Shown in pieces: positions 34,121 to 44,067 of a stretch of DNA of 64,000 bases. This stretch comes from Roseibaca sp. Y0-43. GTDB taxonomy: Bacteria > Pseudomonadota > Alphaproteobacteria > Rhodobacterales > Rhodobacteraceae. A model generated the notes under the pieces. It saw only the letters and a program-made list of their open reading frames with translations, made no database searches and had not been told where the DNA came from. The first letter of the stretch is position 1, and every line of letters begins with the position of its first letter. Where the stretch lies: assembly GCF_020667835.1 (NCBI RefSeq), contig NZ_JAFMPR010000005.1:235799-299798 (forward strand), given 5' to 3'. A program made the position numbers and the translations under genes.

Positions 34121-34495
34121 ATGTCTCTGGACACGCAGAGCGCAGATCTGGATCAGTATGACGCGGCAGAGGGCAAATCCTGCGCGACGCTCGCACCGAC
34201 CGACATGCTGGATCAGGCACAAGCAGCGTCGGCCTTTCTGAAAGCGCTGGCCCATGAAGGGCGGCTGATGATCCTGTGCCATCTCTCGACCGGCGAAAAG
34301 TCGGTGGGCGAGCTGGAAGAGCTTTTGCAATCGCGCCAAGCGGCCGTCAGCCAGCAATTGGCGCGTCTGCGTCTGGAAGGGATCGTCAACAGCCGCCGCG
34401 AGGGCAAGACGATCTACTACTCGTTGCAAGACCCGAAAGCAGAGCGCCTGATCGCCTTGGTCTATGACATGTTCTGCGCACAGGCGCATCACTAG
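34121..34495 (+). CDS. ArsR-family regulator, SqrR/BigR-like
   Basis: 124 residues, winged helix: FLKALAHEGRLMILCHLSTG, recognition helix QSRQAAVSQQLARLRLEGIV, wing REGKTIYYSL. No ArsR metal box (CxCxxC). Instead Cys53 and Cys119 stand where the sulfide sensors BigR/SqrR keep the cysteine pair that forms a polysulfide bridge; a third, Cys21, is in the N-terminal arm, as in SqrR. Next gene is a YeeE/YedE sulfur transporter, which fits (inference). The chosen ATG has GGGGGA upstream; an earlier ATG at 34073 is possible. Confidence 0.87.
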   Translation: MSLDTQSADLDQYDAAEGKSCATLAPTDMLDQAQAASAFLKALAHEGRLMILCHLSTGEKSVGELEELLQSRQAAVSQQLARLRLEGIVNSRREGKTIYYSLQDPKAERLIALVYDMFCAQAHH

Positions 34496-34593
34496 GACCA
34501 CATCCGATTTTCCCGTGACGCTGCCGACCCCGTTCGGTATACTGCGACATGCGGTAGGCCTGCACGCACAGGCCCATCTGTTGGAGGATGTGA

Positions 34594-35640
34594 ATGTGGG
34601 ATTTACCCGCCCCGGTTCTGGCCGGTAGCGCTGGCCTGATCATCGGAATCATTCTGGGTGCTGCCGCCCGTATGGGCGATTTCTGCACCTTGGGTGCGAT
34701 TGAAAGCGCGGCCTATGGCGGCGACCAACGGCGCGCGCGCCTATGGGGCGTCGTGCTTGGCGTGGCCATTCTGGTGTTGTTCGGGGCCGAAGCGATGGGG
34801 TTGGCCCAGATCACGCTCAGCCCCTACCACCAGATAGCCTTTAACCCCTTTGCCGCGGTGTTCGGCGGGCTTGTGTTCGGCTATGGCATGGCCTTGGCCG
34901 GGAATTGCGGCTTTGGCGCGCTGATCCGGCTGGGCGGTGGCGATTTGCGGTCTTTCCTGATCGTGATGATCATGGCGATTGCCGGGTTCATCACGCTGGC
35001 CGGGCCTTTGTCGCCCTTGCGCGTGGCCCTGTTTCCAGAGGTGGAAACCGCGATCCCCCAAGGCTTTGCCCATGCTTTTGCCCGGATGACCGACCTGCCC
35101 CCGCTGGTGTTCGCCGCGCCGGTGGCCGCGCTTTTGTTCTGGCTTGGCATTCGCCACCCCGATTTGCGCAACAGCCCGCAGACAATCGGCTGGTCAGTCG
35201 TTGTCGGGCTGGCCATTGCGGGCGCGTTCATCGCCACGTCGTGGCTTCAGCGCATGACGCTCGACGCGGTCCCGGTCGAGGGGTTCACCTTCACCGTGCC
35301 GTTGGGCCGCGCGATCCTCTATCTGATGACCGCCAGCGCGGGCGGGCTGAATTTCGCGGTCGGCTCTGTCGTGGGCGTGGTGCTGGGCGCAGCCCTTGCC
35401 GCCGGATGGCGCCGCCGCTTCCGTTGGGAAGCCTGCGAAGACCCGCGCGAACTGGGGCGTCAGGTGGCCGGTGCCACGATGATGGGCGTGGGCGGCGTGA
35501 TCGCCATGGGCTGCTCTGTCGGGCAAGGCGCGTCGGCGATGGCGACGCTGTCCTATTCGGCCCCGGTGGTGTTCCTGAGCATCGTTGTCGGCGCGCTGGT
35601 CGGCCTGCGGCAATTGCTGCGCGGGTTCCAGTCGGTCTAG
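34594..35640 (+). CDS. YeeE/YedE-family sulfur-compound transporter
   Basis: 348 residues, about ten membrane segments in two repeats. Conserved cysteines in each repeat: C31 (GDFCTLGA), C105 (GNCGFGAL) and C307 (MGCSVGQG), matching the residues through which YeeE passes thiosulfate by S-H-S contacts. GGAGG lies 7 bases before the ATG. It follows the thiol-type ArsR regulator by about 100 bases; the two probably form a sulfur-responsive unit. Single polypeptide rather than the split PmpA/PmpB form. Confidence 0.9.
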   Translation: MWDLPAPVLAGSAGLIIGIILGAAARMGDFCTLGAIESAAYGGDQRRARLWGVVLGVAILVLFGAEAMGLAQITLSPYHQIAFNPFAAVFGGLVFGYGMALAGNCGFGALIRLGGGDLRSFLIVMIMAIAGFITLAGPLSPLRVALFPEVETAIPQGFAHAFARMTDLPPLVFAAPVAALLFWLGIRHPDLRNSPQTIGWSVVVGLAIAGAFIATSWLQRMTLDAVPVEGFTFTVPLGRAILYLMTASAGGLNFAVGSVVGVVLGAALAAGWRRRFRWEACEDPRELGRQVAGATMMGVGGVIAMGCSVGQGASAMATLSYSAPVVFLSIVVGALVGLRQLLRGFQSV

Positions 35641-36659
35641 CGCAACAATCGGCGCATCAGCCGCAGCACACGGCCCGCGACCAAGGCGGCAAAGGTGCCA
35701 AGCGCTGCGGCAAATGCCGCGAACAGCGCGATCACCTCGTCCGACAGGCGCAGGCCCAACCGGATCAGGCGCGATTTGCCCAAGGTTTCCAAGGCAGCTG
35801 TGCTGCGCGGGCCAAGCGCGCGGGCGCTGCGCGCCAAGCTGCGTGCCTCTGGCACTGTCTCTACGGCGCCCAGCAGGTGCAACGTGGCGGCGGGTCCGGT
35901 CCGTTCCAGCAGGACGCCCAGATCGTCGCTTAGCCGCAGCGCCGGCGCAAGTGCCTCGGACCGCGTGGCGCGGGCGACCGGCGCACCGCGTGCAAGCGCC
36001 GCCCAATCCACCCCTTCGCGAAAGGCGCGGGTGAACACGCGGCGCAAGTCAGGGGCCAAGCGCCCCATCCGGTGCGCCACCCGCACCAGCCCCGCGCCGG
36101 CCTTGACCGTGTAGGACGTGCCGCCCGTGGCCACCACCAGGCCCGTGGCCCCGATGCCGATAAAGGCAAGCGTCACGTCCAGCCCATCGACCTCGGCGCC
36201 TTGTGAGGCCCAAAGCCCCTCGCGCCCCAACACCAGCAGATCCCCCGCGACCGTCAGGTTCACGCCCAAGCCGCAGGCCAGATCAGGGCCAAGCGTGCAG
36301 CGCGACAGGTCATAGGCGCAGATGCCACAAGCACGGGCGCGGGCGGCAAGACTGAAATCCTGCGCGCGGGCGGCGTCCATGCGCGCTTGCAGGTCTGGCG
36401 GCAGGCCCGTGCTTTCTGCCAGAAGCGCGTCGATCACATGCCAGTTGCGTGGGCTCTCGGACAGGCGGGCCTCCAGCAAGGCGGCCACCCGGTCGGGCGT
36501 GGCCGCGCGGGCCAGCGCCGTTGCATAGACCTGCTCCAACGTCTCTTCCGCGCGCTCGACCCAGAAGCCGCCCCCGTGCCACAGCGTGACCGCCTGCCAG
36601 CCAGAGACAAGCAGCGCCAGAAACGCCACGACCCCCAGCAGGCGGCGCGCCCATATCAT
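35637..36659 (-). CDS. Membrane protein of unknown function
   Basis: 340 residues. N-terminal helix ([19 protein letters not shown]), a periplasmic-looking region with a cluster of five cysteines ([14 protein letters not shown], then LACGLG, near 120-140), two central hydrophobic stretches ([20 protein letters not shown]) and a C-terminal helix before a basic tail. I recognise no family. Its start codon overlaps the trpS stop codon (ATGA), so it is coupled to trpS; its last 4 bases overlap the end of the yeeE-type gene on the other strand. Confidence 0.75.
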   Translation of the reverse strand: MIWARRLLGVVAFLALLVSGWQAVTLWHGGGFWVERAEETLEQVYATALARAATPDRVAALLEARLSESPRNWHVIDALLAESTGLPPDLQARMDAARAQDFSLAARARACGICAYDLSRCTLGPDLACGLGVNLTVAGDLLVLGREGLWASQGAEVDGLDVTLAFIGIGATGLVVATGGTSYTVKAGAGLVRVAHRMGRLAPDLRRVFTRAFREGVDWAALARGAPVARATRSEALAPALRLSDDLGVLLERTGPAATLHLLGAVETVPEARSLARSARALGPRSTAALETLGKSRLIRLGLRLSDEVIALFAAFAAALGTFAALVAGRVLRLMRRLLR

Positions 36660-37687
36660 GGGCGCGAGCGCACCAGCCCCACGATGTCGTAGCACTGATC
36701 CAGGATCGGCTGCGCGATCGCGTTGGCGCGCGCCGCCCCCTCGCCCAGGATGCGGTCAATCTCTGCCACGTCCTGCATCAGGCGGCTCATCTCGGCATTG
36801 ATAGGGGCAAGTTTCTCGACCGCCAGATCGGCCAGCGCGGGTTTGAACGCGCCAAAGCCCTGCCCGCCATATTGCGCGATCACATCCTCGGGCGATATGT
36901 CGGCCAGCGCGGCGTAGATATTCACCAAGTTGCGCGCCTCTGGCCGCTCTGCCAACCCGTCCAGCGCTTCGGGCAAGGGTTCAGGATCGGTGCGCGCCTT
37001 GCGCAGCTTTTGCGCGATGGCGTCGGCATCATCGGTCAGGTTGATGCGGCTCATATCCGACGGGTCGGATTTCGACATCTTCTTGGTGCCGTCGCGCAAG
37101 GACATCACGCGGGTCGCCGCCCCTTCGATCACGGGTTCGACGATCGGGAAGAACTCTACCCCGTAATCATGGTTGAATTTCGCGGCGATGTCGCGCGTCA
37201 GCTCCAGATGCTGCTTCTGATCCTCGCCCACCGGCACATGGGTGGCGTGATAGGCCATGATATCGGCGGCCATCAGGTTGGGATAGGCGAACAGGCCCGT
37301 GCTGGCGTTCTCCGCGTTCTTGCCCGCCTTGTCCTTGAACTGCGTCATGCGCTTCAACCAGCCCATGCGCGCCACACAGTTGAAAATCCAGGCAAGCTGG
37401 GCATGGGCGGGCACTTGGGATTGATTGAACAAGATCGAGCGCGCCGGGTCGATCCCCGCCGCGATAAAGCCCGCCGCCAATTCGCGCGTGGCGTGGCGCA
37501 GCTTGGCGGGGTCTTGCCAGACGGTGATCGCGTGCAGGTCGACCATGCAATAGATCGTTTCGATCCCTTGGTCCTGCGCTTGCACGAAGCGTTTTAGCGC
37601 ACCAAGGTAGTTGCCCAGCGTCAGCCCGCCAGATGGCTGGATGCCAGAGAAAATACGCGGCGGAAAAGCCTTGGGCGTGTCGGACAT
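36656..37687 (-). CDS. trpS: Tryptophan-tRNA ligase
   Basis: 343 residues, class Ic synthetase. [20 protein letters not shown] carries the HIGH-type motif near residue 18; [10 protein letters not shown] near 205 is the KMSKS loop. GAGCG precedes the ATG. It charges the tRNA-Trp encoded at 60.5 kb, among others. The downstream unknown membrane gene is translationally coupled. Confidence 0.97.
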   Translation of the reverse strand: MSDTPKAFPPRIFSGIQPSGGLTLGNYLGALKRFVQAQDQGIETIYCMVDLHAITVWQDPAKLRHATRELAAGFIAAGIDPARSILFNQSQVPAHAQLAWIFNCVARMGWLKRMTQFKDKAGKNAENASTGLFAYPNLMAADIMAYHATHVPVGEDQKQHLELTRDIAAKFNHDYGVEFFPIVEPVIEGAATRVMSLRDGTKKMSKSDPSDMSRINLTDDADAIAQKLRKARTDPEPLPEALDGLAERPEARNLVNIYAALADISPEDVIAQYGGQGFGAFKPALADLAVEKLAPINAEMSRLMQDVAEIDRILGEGAARANAIAQPILDQCYDIVGLVRSRP

Positions 37688-37765
37688 GGCGCGGCGCTCC
37701 GTGCTGGAATTGCATCTGGCAATCGCTTAGCCTTGGGGGCGAACAAGGTCAACCAAGGCCCACCG

Positions 37766-38416
37766 ATGCGCGACGAGTCGCACCCCTCCCCCATCGTGAA
37801 CCCGCTGCCTTGGGCGGTGTGGCTGCTGACACTTGGCGTGGCCGGGGTGGAACTGGTGCTCTGGGCCGGCGCGCATGGCTTGGTCAACTGGGCGGGCAGC
37901 GCAGGCTGGCGCGCGCAGGCGCTGGTGGCCTTTGGCGTGAATGCCGAATTGCAAGGCTGGATGTGGGAAAGCGGGCGCTACCCGGCGGAAGGGCTGTGGC
38001 GCTACCTTGTCTATGGCTTCGTGCATCTGGGGCCGATGCAGGCGGCACTGGTGGTGGTCATCACGGCGGCACTGGGCAAAGCCTGCGCCGAGCGGTTGGG
38101 ATCGCTCAAGGTGCTGGTGCTGCTTCTGTTGGCGCAAGCGGCGGGCGGCGTGGCTTTCGGGCTGGTCGCGAACCCTGGCGCGTGGCTGATCGGCGGCTAC
38201 CCGATGATCTTTGCCCTTGCCGGGGCATACGCGGTGCTGATGGGCACGCGGGCGGCGCTATTCATGGCGGGGGTTCTGGTCTTTACGCGGCTGGCGCTTG
38301 TTTTTATGGGCGGCGGTGGCTTGGATTGGCTGGCCGACCTGACCGCCATGGCCGTGGGCGCGGCGCTGGCGCGGGTCTTGGATGGCCCGCTGCTTGCGCG
38401 GTTGCGCAGGCGTTAG
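37766..38416 (+). CDS. Rhomboid-fold membrane protein lacking catalytic residues
   Basis: 216 residues with six hydrophobic segments arranged like a bacterial rhomboid: YLVYGFVHLGPMQAALVVV stands for the L1/H2 region and GKACAERLGSLKVL for the helix after it. The usual GxSG serine segment reads GGYPMIFALAGAY (143-155), with no serine, and the position of the catalytic histidine in helix 6 reads DWLADLTAMAVG (Asp191). So it is a predicted pseudoprotease. Its stop codon touches the end of murJ on the other strand. The start has only a weak ribosome site. Confidence 0.78.
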   Translation: MRDESHPSPIVNPLPWAVWLLTLGVAGVELVLWAGAHGLVNWAGSAGWRAQALVAFGVNAELQGWMWESGRYPAEGLWRYLVYGFVHLGPMQAALVVVITAALGKACAERLGSLKVLVLLLLAQAAGGVAFGLVANPGAWLIGGYPMIFALAGAYAVLMGTRAALFMAGVLVFTRLALVFMGGGGLDWLADLTAMAVGAALARVLDGPLLARLRRR

Positions 38417-39975
38417 GGCGCGCGTTTGCGGCGCAGGCTGGCCCGAATTTCGGCGGCGCTATAGGCCCCGATCACCTGCCCAAGGCCCAGGTAGACCACG
38501 CTGCCAAGGGCGATCAGCGCCAGAAGCGCCAGCGCGCGCCAGCCGGGCAGCGCCAGATAGGGTTCAAGCGCCTGCGCGCAAAGGTAAAGCGCCGCCCCCA
38601 TCGCGGCAGAGGCGATCACGATCCGCAGCGCCCGGCGGCGCATCTGCGCATCCACCTGCGCGGCCTGCCCCATGGCGCGCGCCCCGCGCCACAACTGCCA
38701 GACCATGACCCAAGCGGCAAAGCTCGTGGCCCAAGCGGCGGCAACGAAGCCGATGAACGGCATCAACCCAATGGCGACCGCGGCATTCACGACCATCGAC
38801 GTCAGCGCGAATTTGAACGGGCGGCGCGTATCCTCGCGCGCGTAGTAAAGCGGTTGCAGCACCTTTTGCATGACGAAAGCGGGCAGGCCCAGCGCATAGA
38901 CGGCCAAGGCCAGCGCCGTGGCAGCCGTGTCGGCTTCGGTCCAGGCACCGCGGCCGAACAGCACCTCGACAATCGGGGCACCGACCACGGCCAGCGCGAC
39001 CGCCGATGGCACGGTCAGGAACAGCGAAAACTCCATCCCGCGGTTGAAGCTGTGTTGCCCGCCGCCCGTGTCACCTGCCGCCAGGCGGCGCGACAGCTCT
39101 GGCAGCAGGACCACACCCACGGCAATGCCCACCACGCCCAAGGGCAGTTGATATAGCCGGTCCGCGAAATTCAGCCATGAAATCGCGTTCTCTGTAAAGC
39201 TGGCGACCTGACGGCCCACCAGAAGATTGATCTGCACCACCCCCCCGGCCAGCACCGCAGGCGCGGCGATGATGGCCAAACGTTTCAGCTCTGGCGTCAG
39301 CGTGGGGCGGCGGAAGCGCATGGCAAAGCCCGCGCGCTGCACCGCGATCCACATAAGCGCCAGTTGCGCCACGCCCGCCACCGGCACCGACCACGCCAGA
39401 ACCGGACCTATCGGCCAGCCCAGCGCGGCGCCGATGGTCATGGCGGTGACAAAGATGATGTTCAACAGAACCGGCGCGGCGGCAGCAGCAGTAAACCGCC
39501 CGACCGCGTTCAGCATCCCCGACAGAAGCGCCGTCAGCGAGATGAAGAAGATATAGGGAAAAGCAATGCGGCCGAACTGAACCGCCATGTCGAACCGGGC
39601 GTCTTGGGCGAAGCCTGCCGCCATGGCCCAGACCAGAACCGGCATGGCAAGCACCGCCACCGCCGAGAACACCGCCAAAAGTGCCGCCATTCCCCAGAAC
39701 GCATCGCGCGCGAAGCTTTCCGCGCCCGCGCCCGATTGGTATTTCTTGGAAAAGAGCGGCACGAAGGCGAAGTTGAACGCCCCTTCGGCAAAGAAGCGGC
39801 GGAACATGTTCGGAAGCGAAAACGCCACGAAAAACGCGTCCGCCACCGCGCCGGGGCCAAGATAGGCGGCGATCATGATGTCGCGGGCAAAGCCAAAGAC
39901 GCGGCTAAGCAGCGTCCATAACCCAACTGTCAGAAAGCCTTTGACCAGCCGAACCGGTGCTGCGATCGGGGCCAT
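38413..39975 (-). CDS. murJ: Lipid II flippase MurJ
   Basis: 520 residues, 14 membrane helices, MOP/MVF superfamily. LLSRVFGFARDIMIAAYLG and DAFFVAFSLPNMFRRFFAEG near the N terminus are the MurJ signature, with the conserved arginines. It flips lipid II for peptidoglycan synthesis. One base separates it from glnD upstream, so the pair is co-transcribed: the glnD-murJ order is common in alphaproteobacteria. Confidence 0.96.
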   Translation of the reverse strand: MAPIAAPVRLVKGFLTVGLWTLLSRVFGFARDIMIAAYLGPGAVADAFFVAFSLPNMFRRFFAEGAFNFAFVPLFSKKYQSGAGAESFARDAFWGMAALLAVFSAVAVLAMPVLVWAMAAGFAQDARFDMAVQFGRIAFPYIFFISLTALLSGMLNAVGRFTAAAAAPVLLNIIFVTAMTIGAALGWPIGPVLAWSVPVAGVAQLALMWIAVQRAGFAMRFRRPTLTPELKRLAIIAAPAVLAGGVVQINLLVGRQVASFTENAISWLNFADRLYQLPLGVVGIAVGVVLLPELSRRLAAGDTGGGQHSFNRGMEFSLFLTVPSAVALAVVGAPIVEVLFGRGAWTEADTAATALALAVYALGLPAFVMQKVLQPLYYAREDTRRPFKFALTSMVVNAAVAIGLMPFIGFVAAAWATSFAAWVMVWQLWRGARAMGQAAQVDAQMRRRALRIVIASAAMGAALYLCAQALEPYLALPGWRALALLALIALGSVVYLGLGQVIGAYSAAEIRASLRRKRAP

Positions 39976-39976
39976 G

Positions 39977-42760
39977 TCAGGAAACCGCGCGATCCGCGCC
40001 CGCCTTGATGGCCGCGCGCAGCTTGCGCTCCAGAGCTTCTTGCTTGGATTTGGCGTGCAGCTTCAGCCCGAACATGTCTTTCACATAGAAGGTATCGACG
40101 ACCTGCACCCCGTAAGTCGCGATCTGGGCGCTGGCAATAGAGATGTTGTTATCCGCCAGCGTGCGCGCCAGATCGAACAGCAGACCGGGGCGGTCGCGGG
40201 TGTCGACCTCTATGATGGTGTAGATTTCAGAGCCTTCATTGTCGAAGCTGATATTGGTCGGCACGCGGAAATCGCGCTCGCGCTTCTTGACCTTGTCGCG
40301 ACCCTGCAATTCGCGCGCAGCAATCACTTCGCCCGCGAAGGTCCGCTCTATCATCTTGCGCAGGCGCGGCAGGCGGCTTTCCTCGAACGGGTGGCCGTCG
40401 GCATCCTGTATCCAGAATACGGCGGTTGCGTAGCCATCCTTGGTTGTATAGGTCCGCGCATCGACAATATTCGCGCCGACCAGCGCCAGCGCGCCGGCGA
40501 AACGCGCGAAAATGCCGGGATGGTCGGACAGCACGAAACAGGCGCGCGTTGCGTCGCGGTCGGGTTCGGGGTGCAGGTCCACCCGGATCGTGGCAGGGGT
40601 CACATCGCGCAGCAGGCTTGCAAAGACCGCATGGGTCGCGGTCGGCAAGCCTTGCCAATAGGGGTCATAATGGCGGGCAAGCTCGGTGCGGCGGTCGGCA
40701 GCGGGCCAATCGGCCAGTGCCGCGCGCAGGGCACGCTTCGCCTCGTCCGAACGATTCTCGCGGTTCAGGTCTTCCAGCCCGTTTTCCAAAGCATTGGCGG
40801 TTTCGCGGTATAGCTGGCGCAAAAGCTGCGCTTTCCAGTTGTTCCACGTCCCCGGCCCCACGCCGCGAATGTCGCAGACGGTCAACACGGTCAGCAGGTC
40901 CAACCGCTCACGGGTTTTGACCAGCTTTGCGAAATCGCGCACCGTGCGCGGGTCCGAGATGTCGCGCTTTTGCGCGGTGTCGGACATCAGCAGGTGATAG
41001 CGCACCAGCCATTCCACGGTTTCACACTCGGCCCGTTTCAGCCCCAGCGCAGGCGCCACGCGCCGCGCGATCTGCGCACCCAGCACCGCATGGTCCTCTG
41101 GCCGGCCTTTGCCGATGTCATGCAGCAAAAGCCCGATATACAGCACCCGCCGATTGACGCCTTCGCGCAAGATGCGCGAGGCGATGGGCAGTTCCTCGAC
41201 CAGTTCCTCGCGCTCGATCTGCGCCAATGTGCTGACGCATTGGATCGTATGCTCATCCACCGTGTAATGATGGTAGACGTTGAACTGCATCATCGCCACG
41301 ATCGGCTCGAAATCGGGGATGAAGGCCGCGAGCACGCCAAGCTCGTTCATGCGCCGCAATGCGCGTTCGGGATTGCCATGTTTCAGCAGCAGGCGCAGGA
41401 AGATGCGCCGCGCTTCCGGCTCGGCCCGCAATTTCGCGTCGATCCGGTGCAGATTGGCCGCGATCAGGCGCATGGCGTTTGGGTGCATCAGGTAGCCCGT
41501 GACCAGCGCTTCCTCGAAAATGCGCAGCATGTTCAGCGGGTCGGACAGGAACTCTGCCTCGTCCTCTATGTCCAGCCGGTTTTGCTGCACGCGCAGGCTG
41601 TGGCGCATTTTCTTGCGCCGGTTCAGCAGGTGGCGCAGCAATGGCTCGCGCTTGACATGGCGCGCTTCCAGCTCGGTCAGGAAGATGCGGGTCAATTCGC
41701 CCACGCGGGTGGCGTTGCGGAAATAGTCCTGCATGAAATGCTCGACCCCGCGCCGCCCGCCATGGTCGGTATAGCCCATGCGCTCGGCCACGCCGACCTG
41801 GATGTCGAAGGTCAACTGCTCGACCGCGCGGCCCGCGATATGGTGCATGTGGCAGCGCACCGCCCAGAGGAAGGTTTCGGCGGCGCGGAAAGCCTCGTAT
41901 TCCTCGGGCCGGAAGAACCCCAGGCGCACCAATTCGCGCGCCTGATCGACCTCGTGGATGTATTTCGCGATCCAGTAAAGCGTTTGCAGGTCGCGCAAAC
42001 CGCCCTTGCCCTCTTTCACATTCGGCTCCAGCAGGTAACGCTGGTTGCCGATCTTGCTCAGGCGGGCGTCGCGCTCGGCCAGTTTCGCCTCGACGAAATC
42101 GGCATGGGTCTTGGCGAACAGCTCTGACCACAGCCGCTTGCGCAGGGTCTTGGCCAAGGTCTCGTTTCCATGCAGGAAGCGATGCTCCAGCAAAGCCGTG
42201 CGGATGGTGATGTCGTCGCGGCCAAGGCGCAGGCATTCGTCGACGCTGCGGCTGGCATGGCCTACTTTCAGCTTCAGATCCCACAGCACGTAAAGCGTGG
42301 ATTCGATCACCTGCTCGACCCAGCCCGTGACTTTCCACGGCACAAGGAACAACAGGTCTATGTCGGAATGCGGCGCCATTTCCGCCCGCCCGTAGCCGCC
42401 CACGGCCAAGGTGGCGATCCGCTCGCCATCCGACGGGTTGGGGTTTGGGTGCAGATGGGTCTGCACCGCCGTCAGAGCAGTTGTGACGATACAATCGGTC
42501 AGCCATGAATTGGCCGCCGTGAAATCGCGCGCATCGCGCGGGTTGGCGCGGTAGACCTCTTCCAGCCGGGTGCGGGCATCGGCCAGCGCCACTTTCAGCA
42601 CAGACACGATCGCCGTGCGCTTGTCGCGCGCGCTGTCCGCGTCTGCAAGCGCCTCTGCCACCTGCTGCGCCAAGTGATCGGCGGCAAGAATGTCGTCGCG
42701 CAGGAACGGGCCAAAGCCTTCGGCCTGCGGGCTCAGGACAGCCGGGTCAGCGGGGCTCAC
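39977..42760 (-). CDS. glnD: Bifunctional uridylyltransferase/uridylyl-removing enzyme GlnD
   Basis: 927 residues, complete. Nucleotidyltransferase motif GGYGRAEMAPHSDIDLLFL near 120, HD-domain segments (HYTVDEHTIQCV near 500, LLHDIGKGRPEDHA), and two C-terminal ACT domains (CFVLSDHPGIFARFAGALAL; EVDTRDRPGLLFDLARTLAD). It senses glutamine and modifies PII proteins. The start codon is GTG, 2 bases after the end of the lppC gene (stop TGA), so it is coupled to it. Confidence 0.97.
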   Translation of the reverse strand: MSPADPAVLSPQAEGFGPFLRDDILAADHLAQQVAEALADADSARDKRTAIVSVLKVALADARTRLEEVYRANPRDARDFTAANSWLTDCIVTTALTAVQTHLHPNPNPSDGERIATLAVGGYGRAEMAPHSDIDLLFLVPWKVTGWVEQVIESTLYVLWDLKLKVGHASRSVDECLRLGRDDITIRTALLEHRFLHGNETLAKTLRKRLWSELFAKTHADFVEAKLAERDARLSKIGNQRYLLEPNVKEGKGGLRDLQTLYWIAKYIHEVDQARELVRLGFFRPEEYEAFRAAETFLWAVRCHMHHIAGRAVEQLTFDIQVGVAERMGYTDHGGRRGVEHFMQDYFRNATRVGELTRIFLTELEARHVKREPLLRHLLNRRKKMRHSLRVQQNRLDIEDEAEFLSDPLNMLRIFEEALVTGYLMHPNAMRLIAANLHRIDAKLRAEPEARRIFLRLLLKHGNPERALRRMNELGVLAAFIPDFEPIVAMMQFNVYHHYTVDEHTIQCVSTLAQIEREELVEELPIASRILREGVNRRVLYIGLLLHDIGKGRPEDHAVLGAQIARRVAPALGLKRAECETVEWLVRYHLLMSDTAQKRDISDPRTVRDFAKLVKTRERLDLLTVLTVCDIRGVGPGTWNNWKAQLLRQLYRETANALENGLEDLNRENRSDEAKRALRAALADWPAADRRTELARHYDPYWQGLPTATHAVFASLLRDVTPATIRVDLHPEPDRDATRACFVLSDHPGIFARFAGALALVGANIVDARTYTTKDGYATAVFWIQDADGHPFEESRLPRLRKMIERTFAGEVIAARELQGRDKVKKRERDFRVPTNISFDNEGSEIYTIIEVDTRDRPGLLFDLARTLADNNISIASAQIATYGVQVVDTFYVKDMFGLKLHAKSKQEALERKLRAAIKAGADRAVS

Positions 42761-42762
42761 GC

Positions 42763-43950
42763 TCAGAACCCACCCCCGCCAAAGCTGCGCGGTGCCGGGC
42801 TGACCACGACACTGGCCCCATCCCGGATTTCAGCAATCGCAAGCCCGCGTTCGTTCGAGCCATCGGCGCGGAAGCGGAACACGCCCGTCACACCGGCAAA
42901 GCCGGACCCTTGCGTGATGCGCGCGGCGCTCAGGGCATCGGCCCCACCCTGACGCAGCAACGCCCCGACCGCGGCAACCGCGTCATACCCCAAGGACGCC
43001 ACCGGATGCGGGACGCTGCCATTTGCCCCTTGGTAACGCGCCTCGAACTGGCGCGTCAGCGCCGGGTCGGGCAGCGCGAACCAGCCGCCTTGCAAGCCCG
43101 AAATCTGCATCGTCGCGGCGGGAATATCCCAGCGCGTCAGCCCCGCATATTGGAAGGTCTGCGGCGACAGCCCGTTTTGCGGCAGCAATTCCGCCAGCAT
43201 CGGCAGCGCGCCCTCGGACCCGGCAGTGAACAGAATGGTCTGCGCGTTGTTGGCCCGCGCCTGCGCGGTGATCTGCGGCACGGCCTGCACCACGCCCTGC
43301 TGCGAGAACGGGTAGCTTTGCACCGCCACCAGTTCGGCAGCCCCGCGCGCCGCGGCTTGGCGCACGGCAGCGGCGGCCACTTCGCCCGCCTGGTTCTGCT
43401 CAGAGACCAGCATGACCCGGCCCTTGCCCTGCGCGGCGGCATAGCTCATCAGACGCGCGGCGGTGTTCTCGAACATCGGCCCCAGAAGGAATACATTGCG
43501 CGACGCAGCCGAGGGGTTGTTCGAGAAGCTGAGGACATTCACACCGGCTGGCGCAACCGCCGCCCCCACAGCCCGCGCGGCATCGGCGAAAAGCGGGCCG
43601 ATGATGATCTTGGCCCCCTCGCCCACGGCCTGCTGCGCGACAGCCGCCGCGCGCCCGGCATCGCCCGCTGTCTGGTAGACCCGCAGGTCAAGCTGCACGC
43701 CCTGCAAATCGGCCACCGCCAGACGTGCGGCGTTTTCAAGGCTGCGCGCCAGCACGTCGCGCCCCTGGTCGCCAGAGCCGCCGGGCACCAGAAGCGCCAC
43801 GGTCACGGGGCGGTTCGTGTCGACCGAAGGGCCGCCACCCGCGATGGGGCCAAAGCCGCCTTCGCACCCTGCCAGCACCATCGCCGCCGCGATTGCCGCG
43901 ATTGCCCTGCGCCGACCAAAGCGGCGCGCCCCCATGAGTTTACCCAACAT
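42763..43950 (-). CDS. Penicillin-binding protein activator LpoA/LppC-like lipoprotein
   Basis: 395 residues. Signal with lipobox LAGC (MVLAGC, Cys29), then a periplasmic type I binding-protein-like fold: RPVTVALLVPGGSGDQGRDV, EGAKIIIGPLFADAARAVGA, SLGYDAVAAVGALLRQGG. LppC-like proteins in alphaproteobacteria are taken to be PBP activators; this is inferred. It is divergent from rsmI, the conserved neighbour order. An alternative ATG lies 15 bases inside. Confidence 0.88.
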   Translation of the reverse strand: MLGKLMGARRFGRRRAIAAIAAAMVLAGCEGGFGPIAGGGPSVDTNRPVTVALLVPGGSGDQGRDVLARSLENAARLAVADLQGVQLDLRVYQTAGDAGRAAAVAQQAVGEGAKIIIGPLFADAARAVGAAVAPAGVNVLSFSNNPSAASRNVFLLGPMFENTAARLMSYAAAQGKGRVMLVSEQNQAGEVAAAAVRQAAARGAAELVAVQSYPFSQQGVVQAVPQITAQARANNAQTILFTAGSEGALPMLAELLPQNGLSPQTFQYAGLTRWDIPAATMQISGLQGGWFALPDPALTRQFEARYQGANGSVPHPVASLGYDAVAAVGALLRQGGADALSAARITQGSGFAGVTGVFRFRADGSNERGLAIAEIRDGASVVVSPAPRSFGGGGF

Positions 43951-44067
43951 GTCGCTTGACCCCTGAAAACACCTCTTCCCGCGCGAGACTACGCAAGCCC
44001 GCGCTTGAAGTAAACGCCCCTTCCGGGGCACAAGCGACGGGCTGCCCGAACCAGAGAGTGCCCGCCC

